From positions 124,001 to 188,000 of the forward strand of contig NZ_PUJW01000006.1 of NCBI RefSeq assembly GCF_011189575.1: a DNA stretch of 64,000 bases. The letters run 5' to 3'. Numbering within the stretch: the first letter of the stretch is position 1; the number at the start of each line of letters is the position of its first letter. The stretch comes from Photorhabdus cinerea. GTDB taxonomy: Bacteria; Pseudomonadota; Gammaproteobacteria; Enterobacterales; Enterobacteriaceae. Made by a program: the position numbers and the translations under genes. The notes beneath the pieces were generated by a model. It ran no database searches. It worked only from the letters and a program-made list of their open reading frames with translations, and was not told where the DNA came from. This document shows, piece after piece, positions 45,203-53,792 of this stretch.

Positions 45203-45579
45203 GGTTTAATCTGCACATATTCACCTTGAGTACGCTGGTGGCAGTGTCTGGCCTGCTCTGGTTCTATTACGGTGAGTATCAGCAAAAAAGCGATGAATAC
45301 CAAACGCTGAACCAGCGGTATGAGCAACAGCAAACCATTACCGATAACGCATTCCAGACCATCAGGATAATCAATGATATCTCACGGGTTAATAACGAAA
45401 ATCGGAAGCGATCAGCCGTGGATGCTGCACAAATTCAGGCGGCTATCAACACTGTTGTTGTCGGTAATGATTGCGCCCGTCGTGCTGCTCCTGATAGGGC
45501 TGTTGTCCGGTTGCAGCAGCACGCGAACCGAATACGTTCAGGTACCGTTGATGCCGATTCCGATGCATCTACTCGCTGA
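45199..45579 (+). CDS. lysB: Inner-membrane spanin subunit (LysB/Rz-like)
   Basis: 126 residues: N-terminal membrane helix (about 8-24) and a long helical periplasmic part ('QQKSDEYQTLNQRYEQQQTITDNAFQTIRIINDISRVNNENRK'). It spans the periplasm to fuse membranes at lysis. The start overlaps the endolysin stop. Confidence 0.8.
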   Translation: MRFNLHIFTLSTLVAVSGLLWFYYGEYQQKSDEYQTLNQRYEQQQTITDNAFQTIRIINDISRVNNENRKRSAVDAAQIQAAINTVVVGNDCARRAAPDRAVVRLQQHANRIRSGTVDADSDASTR

Positions 45580-45712
45580 CTGTCTGCCCCCGGTCATATC
45601 CGACACAATGACATGGGGTGATAGCTTGTTGCTGAATGCACAGTTACTGGCGGTTATTGAACAGTGCAATCTGGATAAACAGGCCATTCGACAAATAGAA
45701 CAGATTAGATAG
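45422..45712 (+). CDS. lysC: Outer-membrane spanin lipoprotein (LysC/Rz1-like)
   Basis: 96 residues from ATG 45422, in a frame different from lysB and overlapping its 3' half. The signal peptide ends in the lipobox LLSGC (Cys about residue 31). Overlapping spanin pairs are usual in P2-like phages. ATG 45467 is a shorter alternative start. Confidence 0.75.
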   Translation: MLHKFRRLSTLLLSVMIAPVVLLLIGLLSGCSSTRTEYVQVPLMPIPMHLLADCLPPVISDTMTWGDSLLLNAQLLAVIEQCNLDKQAIRQIEQIR

Positions 45713-45719
45713 GTGACAC

Positions 45720-46136
45720 ATGAATAAGCCTAACGCTTTGCGGAAGGTCCTGACAGAAAAGATCCCCTACTTGCGCGACAACCCTGAATACCTGCATTTG
45801 TTTGTTGAAGATGGCGTCGTTTTGGCGACAATGGCACTCTCCTTGTCTTACGAATATGAATACACGCTAAACCTGATTATTGAAGCCTATCCCGGTGATC
45901 AGGATGTGCTCATGGTGGTTATCGTGCATTGGATACGCGAGCACCAGCCAGATATTTTCGCTCATCCTGACAATCGCCGCAGCGGCTTTACTTTTGACGT
46001 GAATATTCTCAATGATGACACCGCTGATATCAGTATCGATCTGAAACTGACCGAGCGTGTACTGGTCACCCAGCAAGGGCAGGTTAGCACGGTGTGCGCC
46101 GTTCCTGAGCCTGAAAACCCGTTTGACAGGTGGTGA
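45720..46136 (+). CDS. R: Tail completion protein gpR
   Basis: 138 residues. 'NKPNALRKVLTEKIPYLRDNPEYLHLFVEDG' and 'YTLNLIIEAYPGDQDVLMVVIVHWIREHQPDIF' match P2 R. It helps close the tail before head joining. Confidence 0.92.
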   Translation: MNKPNALRKVLTEKIPYLRDNPEYLHLFVEDGVVLATMALSLSYEYEYTLNLIIEAYPGDQDVLMVVIVHWIREHQPDIFAHPDNRRSGFTFDVNILNDDTADISIDLKLTERVLVTQQGQVSTVCAVPEPENPFDRW

Positions 46137-46137
46137 G

Positions 46138-46803
46138 ATGAACGGTGACGCATTGCAGCCTTTGGATACCGCACTAACCGCCCTGTTGAATCAACTTTCT
46201 CCCGCCAGTCGAAAGCAGCTAGCCCGTGATATCGCACGGGACTTACGACAGAGCCAAATGCAACGTATCCGATCCCAGCGTAACCCTGACGGCAGCCGTT
46301 TTACCCAACGCAAGGCACAAACCCGCACTGTACAGCATGGTATAAAATTTATCTGGCGCGGTGAACCTCGCACCTTGAAAAATTGGCAAATCCGCAAGGG
46401 CAAGAAGGGTGAAACGATTACCGGTTATGATGCCGAGCGTAAAGGGCAGCGTACTTTTTACAAACGCGATATCCAACGTTTTCTGGACGTCAAAACCGAC
46501 CGGATAAGTACCCGAAAATCCGATAAAAAGTCCCGCATGTTTAAGAAACTGGCTACTGCGCGTTACTTACGTCTGTCCGCCAGTGAGCGGGAAGCCATTA
46601 TCTTTTTCGCATCGAAAGTCACTGCGGTTGCTCGTGTGCATCAGTTCGGATTAAAGGAACGTATGAGAGGGAAAAACATTGAAGCCAAATATCCATCGCG
46701 GCGACTTTTGGGACTGACACAGAGCGATATTCAACATATCGAAGACCAGATATTTTCCCATCTCATCCACGGATGTGTGCCAGTCAGTACACAAACCTCA
46801 TGA
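46138..46803 (+). CDS. S: Tail completion/virion morphogenesis protein gpS, with insertion
   Basis: 221 residues against about 150 in P2. The start 'LTALLNQLSPASRKQLARDIARDLRQSQMQRIRSQRNPDGSRF' and the end 'QFGLKERMRGKNIEAKYPSRRLLGLTQSDIQHIEDQIFSHL' are standard. The extra length lies in a basic middle part (about 70-130) and in a short tail after HL that overlaps the V promoter site. Confidence 0.88.
   Translation: MNGDALQPLDTALTALLNQLSPASRKQLARDIARDLRQSQMQRIRSQRNPDGSRFTQRKAQTRTVQHGIKFIWRGEPRTLKNWQIRKGKKGETITGYDAERKGQRTFYKRDIQRFLDVKTDRISTRKSDKKSRMFKKLATARYLRLSASEREAIIFFASKVTAVARVHQFGLKERMRGKNIEAKYPSRRLLGLTQSDIQHIEDQIFSHLIHGCVPVSTQTS
46774..46793 (+). promoter_or_regulatory. Ogr-type late promoter site for the V operon
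   Basis: TGT-N12-ACA twice (46774-46791, 46776-46793), in the same double form as at 41021-41040. It lies inside the end of S and about 50 bases before V. Confidence 0.75.
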
Positions 46804-46840
46804 CGTGCAGGTGAGGGTTTGGGGTGACATTGTTGTCTGC

Positions 46841-47479
46841 ATGAACACACAATTAACTGAACTGTTGCGCCGATTGCGCAATCTGATCCGAATCGGTGTC
46901 ATTACCCAAGTAGATACTACACGGGGCATGTGCCGGGTTATGACAGGCAATCTTGAAACCGACTGGTTGCACTGGTTGACATCCAGAGCGGGAAGTTCCC
47001 GAACATGGTGGGCGCCCAGTATTGATGAACAGGTTTTATTGCTATCCCTTGGTGGTGACTTGACCACAGCTTTTATACTGCCTGCGATTTTTTCTGATGA
47101 GTTTCCGGCCCCTTCGGCATCACCGGAAGCGGTGTGTATCGCTTTTCCTGATGGTGCCGTGATGGAATATGAACCGCAGACCAGCACCTTAACTGTCACA
47201 GGTATTAAGACTGCCATGATCACCGCGTCGGCCTCCGTACATGTTACTGCACCAGAAATCACTTGTGTGGCCGGCAATCAGATCACATTGGATACACCCA
47301 CCGTCATTTGCACCCACCATCTGACTACGGGCAGTCTGGAAGTGCGAAAAAACGGCACTATGCGCGGCAATATCGTCCATGTAGGGGGTGAATTCAGTTC
47401 TAACGGGGTTGTGGTGGATTCGCACCGACACCACGGTGTGCGCTCCGGTGACAGTACATCGGGAGTCCCCATATCATGA
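46841..47479 (+). CDS. V: Baseplate spike protein gpV
   Basis: 212 residues from ATG 46841. N-terminal OB-like part ('LRRLRNLIRIGVITQVDTTRGMCRVMTGNLETDWLHWLTSRAGSSRTWWAPSIDEQVLLLS') and a beta-helical end with the iron-binding tip 'VDSHRHHGVRSGDSTSGVP' (H-x-H). It pierces the outer membrane. Confidence 0.95.
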   Translation: MNTQLTELLRRLRNLIRIGVITQVDTTRGMCRVMTGNLETDWLHWLTSRAGSSRTWWAPSIDEQVLLLSLGGDLTTAFILPAIFSDEFPAPSASPEAVCIAFPDGAVMEYEPQTSTLTVTGIKTAMITASASVHVTAPEITCVAGNQITLDTPTVICTHHLTTGSLEVRKNGTMRGNIVHVGGEFSSNGVVVDSHRHHGVRSGDSTSGVPIS

Positions 47480-47817
47480 TGTACCTTGGTATGAATCGAC
47501 AGACGGGTGAGGCTATCAGCGATATCGCCCATGTTCGCCAGTCAGTTAGCGATATCTTGCTAACGCCGATGGGTAGCCGTATTACTCGCCGCCAATATGG
47601 TTCGTTGTTATCCGAACTGATTGATGCGCCCCAAAATCCTGCTTTACGTCTGCAAATTATGGCTGCGTGCTATACCGCCATCCAGCGATGGGAACCCCGC
47701 ATTACCCTGACCGCTATCACTATCAATCAGGGTGAAGCCGGATACATGACTGTTGATATCAGCGGCCAATATCGGCTATCCAATGTCCCGGTTGCTTTTT
47801 CTGTGCCTGTGGGGTGA
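47476..47817 (+). CDS. W: Baseplate protein gpW
   Basis: 113 residues, gp25-like: 'YLGMNRQTGEAISDIAHVRQSVSDILLTPMGSRITRRQYGSLLSELIDAP'. It overlaps V and J by 4 bases each. Confidence 0.95.
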   Translation: MMYLGMNRQTGEAISDIAHVRQSVSDILLTPMGSRITRRQYGSLLSELIDAPQNPALRLQIMAACYTAIQRWEPRITLTAITINQGEAGYMTVDISGQYRLSNVPVAFSVPVG

Positions 47818-48728
47818 TCATGCCGACCATCGACCTTAGTCAGTTACCGCCGCCGGAGGTTGTCGAACTACTGGATTTCGAAACCCTGCTGGCTGAGCGA
47901 AAAGAAAAACTGATTTCACTGTATCCGCCAGAGCATCGCGATGCTATCACCCGCACATTGGCGCTGGAATCCGAACCCATCACCAAACTGTTGCAGGAAA
48001 ACGCCTATCGGGAATTGCTCTTGCGTCAGCGCGTCAATGAGGCGGCGCGGGCGGCGATGGTGGCGTATGCCACAGGCAGCGACTTAGACCAACTGGGGGC
48101 GAATAACAATGTGCAGCGTTTGGTATTACAGCCCGCTGATAATCTCGCCATACCGCCGATCTCTGCGGTGCTGGAATCTGACGCTGATTTTCGGGTACGC
48201 ATTCCGCAAGCGTTCGAGGGGTTAAGCGTCGCCGGCCCTGTTGCGTCCTATGAATACCATGCGCGTAGTGCTGACGGACGGGTTGCCGATGCATCGGTGA
48301 TAAGCCCGGCACCTGCCTGTGTCACCGTCAGTATTTTGTCACGTGAGGGGAACGGCGCGGCCAGTGATGAATTGATTGCGGTCGTGAATACTGCTCTGAA
48401 TGATGAGGACGTTCGTCCCGTGGCGGATCGTCTGACCGTACAGTCTGCGGAGATTGTCGATTATCAAATTGATGCCGTGCTGTACCTGTACCTAACTCCG
48501 GAATATGAGCCGATATTGCAGGCTGTGCGTGAACGGCTGGCACGTTACACTGCTGAGCAACACCGGATTGGCTGCGATATCGTGCGCAGTGCCATCTTTG
48601 CTGTCTTGCATATGCCTGGTGTTCAGCGTGTTCACCTGAAAGCTCCGGCTCAGGATGTGATTTTGGATAAAACTCAAGCGAGTTTTTGCACACGTGTGCA
48701 GGTAGTGATTGGGGGAGCGGATGAATAA
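47814..48728 (+). CDS. J: Baseplate protein gpJ
   Basis: 304 residues (P2 J 302). 'EVVELLDFETLLAERKEKLISLYP' and 'RELLLRQRVNEAARAAMVAYATGSDLDQLGANNNVQRLV' match P2 J. Overlaps I by 8 bases. Confidence 0.95.
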   Translation: MIMPTIDLSQLPPPEVVELLDFETLLAERKEKLISLYPPEHRDAITRTLALESEPITKLLQENAYRELLLRQRVNEAARAAMVAYATGSDLDQLGANNNVQRLVLQPADNLAIPPISAVLESDADFRVRIPQAFEGLSVAGPVASYEYHARSADGRVADASVISPAPACVTVSILSREGNGAASDELIAVVNTALNDEDVRPVADRLTVQSAEIVDYQIDAVLYLYLTPEYEPILQAVRERLARYTAEQHRIGCDIVRSAIFAVLHMPGVQRVHLKAPAQDVILDKTQASFCTRVQVVIGGADE

Positions 48729-49329
48729 CCGCTTGTTACCGGTCGGATCATCACTGCTGGAAGTGGCCGCCGCTGAAGCCCTCGCCAGTCTGGCAGATGT
48801 ACCGGTTCCCCTTCGTGACTTGTGGAGTCCTGAGCGGTGTCCAGTGAAATTGCTCCCCTATCTGGCGTGGGCGTGGTCAGTTGATCGCTGGGATATGGAC
48901 TGGCCGGAGAATACTAAACGCGAGTCAATTAAGGCGTCGATGTTTGTTCATCAGCACAAGGGAACAATAGGCGCTATCCGCCGTGTGGTGGAACCGTTCG
49001 GTTATCTCATCCGTGTTATCGAATGGTGGCAAACCAATGATGCCCCCGGCACTTTCCGATTGGATATTGGCGTCATGGAAACCGGTATCACAGCGGAAAC
49101 TTATCAAGAACTAGAGCGGTTGATTTTTGATGCCAAACCCGCTTCACGGCATTTGGTCGGTATGTCTATTCAGTTGGAGACCGGCGGCGAAAATTATTGC
49201 GCGGTCACTAGTTACAGCGGTGATGTATTAACCGTTTACCCCTATATCCCGGAATTAATTACCGTCACTGGCTCTGATGTAGTAGGGGCTGGAGTGCATA
49301 TTATTGATGATGTGAGGATTGAGTCATGA
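48721..49329 (+). CDS. I: Tail protein gpI
   Basis: 202 residues from ATG 48721. 'LLPVGSSLLEVAAAEALASLADVPVPLRDLWSPERCPVKLLPYLAWAWSVDRWD' is the P2 I start. It links baseplate and fibre. Confidence 0.94.
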   Translation: MNNRLLPVGSSLLEVAAAEALASLADVPVPLRDLWSPERCPVKLLPYLAWAWSVDRWDMDWPENTKRESIKASMFVHQHKGTIGAIRRVVEPFGYLIRVIEWWQTNDAPGTFRLDIGVMETGITAETYQELERLIFDAKPASRHLVGMSIQLETGGENYCAVTSYSGDVLTVYPYIPELITVTGSDVVGAGVHIIDDVRIES

Positions 49330-50849
49330 GGACCAAATATTTTGCCCTGTTAACTCAATTGGGCGCGGATAAGCTGGCAAATGCTGCCGCGTTGGGTACC
49401 AAGATTGAAATCACCCATATGGCTGTTGGTGATGGTGGCGGAAGCTTGCCGACACCAGATACTACACAGACTAAACTGGTTAACGAACGCCGTCGTGCGG
49501 CGATTAATGAGCTAAATGTTGATCCCAAGAATACTAACCAGATTATTGCCGAGCAGGTAATCCCCGAAAACGAGGGCGGTTGGTGGATACGGGAAATTGG
49601 CCTGTTTGATAAAGACGGTATTTTGATTGCCGTCGGAAACTGCGCGGAGACTTACAAACCGCAGTTACAGGAAGGCGCTGGGCGTACACAGACTATTCGT
49701 ATGGTCTTGATTGTCAGCAGTACCGACACAGTAACATTGAAAGTTGATCCCTCCGTGGTGCTGGCAACGCGGGAATATGTGGACGAGTCGATTCAAATTC
49801 ATGTGAAGAACCCTAATCACCCTGACGCTACGCTAAAAGATAAGGGTTTCGTTGTTTTGAGCAGCGCAGTAGATAGTAATAGTGAAATCCACGCGGCAAC
49901 CCCGAAGGCGGTTAAGGCGGCGTATGACTTGGCAAATGTCGCGGACAATAACGCTAATGGCCGTGTGCCTGCTAATCGTAAAGTGAACGGGAAGGCGCTT
50001 TCCTCTGATATTTCACTGAATGCGGGGGATATTGGGGCGTATACCGAAGGGGAAATGGATTCTCGTGTGAATGAAGTCAACATATTGGCAAATAAGGCAA
50101 ACCAGAATGCGACCGATGCTAATGATAATGCTAATAGTCGATTGTCCAGGAAGGATAACGGCGCTGACATTCCTGACAGAAATGCTTTTGTGAAAAACCT
50201 CAATTTGCTGGAAACGGTGGTGTTGGCTAAAGGAGCAGTACCGAGCAACCGGAAAATCAACGGTAAGGCGTTGACCGGGGACCTTAGTTTGAGTGCTGGA
50301 GATGTGGGAGCATATACGCGAGCAGAGAGTGATAATACTTTCTTGCGTATTTCTAGCGATAAAACCGCCACCGTTGGTAGTTTACTGATTGATAGCAAAA
50401 CGCCTTTTCCTGAATTGCGTTTCAAATCGAAAGATGGGTATGTAGTAGGAATTAACGGCTCAGAAGGAAAATTGTTGCATATCTATTCTAACGATTCGAG
50501 CAATCGGCGGCGTTACAATATACTAATACCTGAGCGAAGCGGTACTCTTGCGCTACAAAATGCAGCGATAAAATCTGAAAATGGTTGGTGGCAATGCGGG
50601 GATACGGGAATAATGATTCAATGGGTTAAAGTTGCATCCAGTCAACAGTCATGGGTAAAAGTCAATTATCCAATTTCTTTTAAAAATAAGTTCCTTGGCT
50701 ATATTGCCAGTATGTCGAGTGTCAATACATCAACGGGCCACACATTAGTACGTAATGCAACACTATCGACATTTGAATATCAAGCTGGCACTCCTAACAA
50801 TAATGAGAATCCAGACAGAGTTGTACATATATTATTTTGGGGGGTATAA
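49326..50849 (+). CDS. H: Tail fibre protein gpH
   Basis: 507 residues. Conserved baseplate-binding start 'YFALLTQLGADKLANAAALGTKIEITHMAVGDGGGSLPTPD', then fibre repeats around 'NRKVNGKALSSDISLNAGDIGAYT' and 'NRKINGKALTGDLSLSAGDVGAYT', and a variable C-terminal end that fixes host range. Shorter than P2 H (669). Confidence 0.93.
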   Translation: MRTKYFALLTQLGADKLANAAALGTKIEITHMAVGDGGGSLPTPDTTQTKLVNERRRAAINELNVDPKNTNQIIAEQVIPENEGGWWIREIGLFDKDGILIAVGNCAETYKPQLQEGAGRTQTIRMVLIVSSTDTVTLKVDPSVVLATREYVDESIQIHVKNPNHPDATLKDKGFVVLSSAVDSNSEIHAATPKAVKAAYDLANVADNNANGRVPANRKVNGKALSSDISLNAGDIGAYTEGEMDSRVNEVNILANKANQNATDANDNANSRLSRKDNGADIPDRNAFVKNLNLLETVVLAKGAVPSNRKINGKALTGDLSLSAGDVGAYTRAESDNTFLRISSDKTATVGSLLIDSKTPFPELRFKSKDGYVVGINGSEGKLLHIYSNDSSNRRRYNILIPERSGTLALQNAAIKSENGWWQCGDTGIMIQWVKVASSQQSWVKVNYPISFKNKFLGYIASMSSVNTSTGHTLVRNATLSTFEYQAGTPNNNENPDRVVHILFWGV

Positions 50850-51296
50850 ATGGTTTATTTCTCCAGAAAAGAAGGCGCTTTTTATAATGAAGCTTATGAA
50901 GAATGCGTTGAAATAACAGCAGAAAAACACAATGAATTACTCGCCGGGCAATCGCGCGGTTTATCAATTGTCAGTAGTAAAGAGGGTTATCCAGTACTCA
51001 TTGAACGTGCTCCGTCCGTTTATCATAAATATGATGGTGAAAAATGGATAATATCAGAAAGTGATAAAATAAAGCTTAGACAGGAACAGCAGCAACAAGC
51101 AGAACATAAGAAACAGCAACTTATGCTCACGGTAGGTAAACAGATAGCCCCGTTACAAGATGCGGTAGATTTGGGGATGGCGAGTGATGAGGAAAAATCG
51201 CTGTTAGCCGATTTGAAAAGATATAGGGTATTACTGAACCGCGTTGATGTTAATTTAATGCCAGATATTCATTGGCCCGAAAACCCCTCAGAATAA
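50850..51296 (+). CDS. G: Tail fibre assembly protein gpG
   Basis: 148 residues starting directly after H. 'MVYFSRKEGAFYNEAY' and the end 'ALNRVDVNLMPDIHWPENP'-type segment (here LLNRVDVNLMPDIHWPENP) are typical of fibre assembly chaperones. It pairs with the H C-terminal end. Confidence 0.9.
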   Translation: MVYFSRKEGAFYNEAYEECVEITAEKHNELLAGQSRGLSIVSSKEGYPVLIERAPSVYHKYDGEKWIISESDKIKLRQEQQQQAEHKKQQLMLTVGKQIAPLQDAVDLGMASDEEKSLLADLKRYRVLLNRVDVNLMPDIHWPENPSE

Positions 51297-51301
51297 TGGA
51301 A

Positions 51302-51342
51302 TCAGAGCCGCAGTAGTTTAGTTCTTATTTGAGCGGCTCTGA
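51302..51342 (+). terminator. Large inverted repeat after G
   Basis: TCAGAGCCGC (51302-51311) and GCGGCTCTGA (51333-51342), an exact 10-bp stem with a 21-base loop, just after the fibre assembly gene. There is no T-run, so terminator function is uncertain. Confidence 0.55.
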
Positions 51343-51596
51343 CTATTCGATATCGGGAGCCTGTGAGGTATCTACTCTATTTCTGCAACGTCTTCTATTT
51401 TAAGTTTCATAGTGCGTAATGTAACGACTGAATATTTTAATTCGATGACGTCTTATTAATTGCTCAGGGGGTAGATGTTCTTGTGACTTTTTTGATATCC
51501 TCCACTTTGTGCTATCCCTGATACTTACCCAATCAACTGAATTTTATTGTCACAGCGATCACCATAGTGAAATCATCATTACGGGAGTCTTTCGCT
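51343..51596 (+). other. Upstream region of the FI operon
   Basis: The late promoter for FI should lie here. The best Ogr-like match is TGT-N12-ACT near 51511-51528, one base off TGT-N12-ACA and about 70-85 bases before FI. No gene seen. Confidence 0.4.
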
Positions 51597-52769
51597 ATGG
51601 CACAAGATTATCATCATGGCGTCCGCGTGCAGGAAATCAACGAGGGCACGCGCACCATTACCACTGTCAGCACCGCTATTGTCGGGCTAGTCTGCACAGC
51701 GGATGATGCTGACACCAAAACTTTTCCCTTGAACATGCCAGTCTTGTTAACCGACGTTCTGACTGCCAGTAGTAAGGCTGGAAAAACGGGCACACTGTCC
51801 CATGCTCTGCGAGCGATTGCCGACCAGTCCAAACCCGTGACTGTTGTTGTGCGTGTGGCTCAAGGGGAAACCGAAGTCGAAACCACGTCGAATATCATTG
51901 GCGGTGTTACCGACGAAGGCAAAAAAACGGGAATGCAGGCGCTGCTTGCGGCACAAGGTCAGCTCGGCATCAAACCGCGTATTTTGGGGGCGCCCGGTCA
52001 TGATACCCAACTCGTTGTAACAGCCCTTGCCGACATCGCTCAAAAGCTGCGGGCAATGGCTTATGTCAATGCTTACGGCTGCAAGACCATTGCCGACGCT
52101 ATCAAATACCGCAACAATTTTAACCAGCGCGAACTGATGTTGATTTGGCCGGACTTCCTCAGTTGGGATACGGTCAAAAATAGTGAGTCTATCGCATACG
52201 TAACGGCTCGTGCGCTGGGCCTGCGTGCCAAAATTGACGAGGAAACCGGTTGGCACAAAACCTTGTCCAACGTTGGTGTCAATGGTGTGACAGGGATTTC
52301 TGCCGATGTCTTTTGGGATTTGCAGGATGTTGCCACCGATGCCAACCTGCTTAACCAGAACGCCGTTACGACCTTGATCCGCAAGGACGGTTTTCGCTTC
52401 TGGGGTTCCCGCACCTGTTCGGATGATCCACTGTTTCAGTTCGAAAGTTACACACGCACGGCGCAGGTACTGGCCGACACGATGGCTGATGCGCATATGT
52501 GGGCGACTGACAAGCCACTGACACCTTCTCTGGTACGCGACATTATCGAAGGTATTAATGCCAAGCTGCGCGAACTGAAATCCAATGGTTACCTGATCGA
52601 CGGTCAGTGCTGGTATGACGACAGTGTTAACACCAAGGACACCCTGAAAGCAGGCAAACTGTTCATTGATTACAACTACACGCCGATCCCGCCATTGGAA
52701 AACCTGCTGTTGCGCCAGCGCATCACTGACCAGTACCTGATGAATTTCGCCAACAGCATTAACAGCTAA
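51597..52769 (+). CDS. FI: Tail sheath protein gpFI
   Basis: 390 residues (P2 FI 396) from MAQDYHHGVRVQEINEGTR, with GGAG before. 'WGSRTCSDDPLFQFESYTRTAQVLADTMADAHMWA' is the conserved sheath end. It contracts to drive the tube. Confidence 0.96.
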   Translation: MAQDYHHGVRVQEINEGTRTITTVSTAIVGLVCTADDADTKTFPLNMPVLLTDVLTASSKAGKTGTLSHALRAIADQSKPVTVVVRVAQGETEVETTSNIIGGVTDEGKKTGMQALLAAQGQLGIKPRILGAPGHDTQLVVTALADIAQKLRAMAYVNAYGCKTIADAIKYRNNFNQRELMLIWPDFLSWDTVKNSESIAYVTARALGLRAKIDEETGWHKTLSNVGVNGVTGISADVFWDLQDVATDANLLNQNAVTTLIRKDGFRFWGSRTCSDDPLFQFESYTRTAQVLADTMADAHMWATDKPLTPSLVRDIIEGINAKLRELKSNGYLIDGQCWYDDSVNTKDTLKAGKLFIDYNYTPIPPLENLLLRQRITDQYLMNFANSINS

Positions 52770-52779
52770 GGGGCTACTC

Positions 52780-53295
52780 GTGGCATTACCTCGTAAACTC
52801 AAATACCTGAATTTGTTCAATGATGGCAATAATTACATCGGTGTTGTGGAAGAAATGATGCTTCCTAAACTGAGCCGTAAGCTCGAAGCCTATCGCGGCG
52901 GTGGCATGAATGGTACCGCCTCGGTGGACTTGGGGCTGGATGATGGCGCACTGGATACCGAATTTACCTTGGGCGGCGTGGAAGCCCAACTTTACCGCCA
53001 ATGGGGCATTGAGAAAGTGGACGGTGTTTCTCTGCGCTTTAACGGCTCCTTTCAGCGTGATGATACCAGGGAAGTGATTGCGGTCGAAGTCGTGATGCGT
53101 GGCCGCTTTTCGGAGTTTGACCACGGCAGCTATAAACAGGGCGACAACAGCCAGACCAAAGTCAGCGCCAAAAACACCTACTTCAAACTGACGTGGGACG
53201 GAGAAGTCCTGATCGAAATCGACACCGTTAATATGGTGGAAATCGTTGGTGGTGTTGACCGTCTGGAAGCCCACCGACGCGCCATCGGTTTGTAA
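52780..53295 (+). CDS. FII: Tail tube protein gpFII
   Basis: 171 residues (P2 172), starting GTG or ATG around 52780 ('ALPRKLKYLNLFNDGNNYIGVVEEMMLPKL'). Standard tube protein of myophages. Confidence 0.96.
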   Translation: MALPRKLKYLNLFNDGNNYIGVVEEMMLPKLSRKLEAYRGGGMNGTASVDLGLDDGALDTEFTLGGVEAQLYRQWGIEKVDGVSLRFNGSFQRDDTREVIAVEVVMRGRFSEFDHGSYKQGDNSQTKVSAKNTYFKLTWDGEVLIEIDTVNMVEIVGGVDRLEAHRRAIGL

Positions 53296-53340
53296 CAATT
53301 GAACGCTTATCATCTATAAATCACTATAGGAACATTCACC

Positions 53341-53658
53341 ATGATTGAACAAACCCCTGTTGCCCAGCCGGAACACGCTACAGTGACACTGGAAGAACCT
53401 ATTACCCGTGGTGCAACCACCATCAGCGACGTCGTTGTGCGTAAGCCCAACAGTGGCGCACTGCGTGGTGTCCGCTTGCAGGCCCTGATGGAAATGGACG
53501 TTGATTCTATGATGTTGGTGTTGCCTCGTGTCACCGCGCCGGCACTGACCAAAAATGATTTGTTGCTGATGTCGCCAGGTGATCTGATTAACCTCAGCAT
53601 TGAGGTGGTCAATTTTTTGCTGCCGAAGTCGGTGAAGTCCGATTTCCAGCATCAATAA
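53341..53658 (+). CDS. E: Tail assembly chaperone gpE
   Basis: 105 residues, 'ATVTLEEPITRGATTISDVVVRKPNSGALRGVRLQALMEMDVDSMMLVLPRVTAPALTKNDLLLMSPGDLINLSIEVVNFLL'. This is the P2 E family. The codons for NFL carry the slippery sequence that gives E+E'. Confidence 0.94.
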   Translation: MIEQTPVAQPEHATVTLEEPITRGATTISDVVVRKPNSGALRGVRLQALMEMDVDSMMLVLPRVTAPALTKNDLLLMSPGDLINLSIEVVNFLLPKSVKSDFQHQ

Positions 53659-53792
53659 CCGTTGATGAACTGGTGGCAGATATTGCCACCGTGTTTCACT
53701 GGTCGCCTGCTGTGGCAACTGAGATGGGCCTGCCTGAATTGTTGGCATGGCGTTACCGGGCCATGAAACGGAGTGGGGCCGATAATGAGTGA
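53341..53792 (+). CDS. E': E+E' fusion by -1 frameshift
   Basis: At T-TTT-TTG (53613-53619) a -1 slip changes the frame and extends the protein through 'RFPASITVDELVADIATVFHWSPAVATEMGLPELLAWRYRAMKRSGADNE' to the TGA at 53790-53792. The E' text is that of the P2 G/GT-type chaperone pair. The extension overlaps the start of T. It would guide tail length by binding the tape measure. Confidence 0.88.

Noticed and set aside
49817..50425. 202-codon minus-strand frame
   Set aside because: Antisense of the tail fibre gene H; no family signature.
51747..52829. Long 360-codon minus-strand frame
   Set aside because: It is the antisense of the sheath gene FI, whose protein is clearly recognised; shadow frame.
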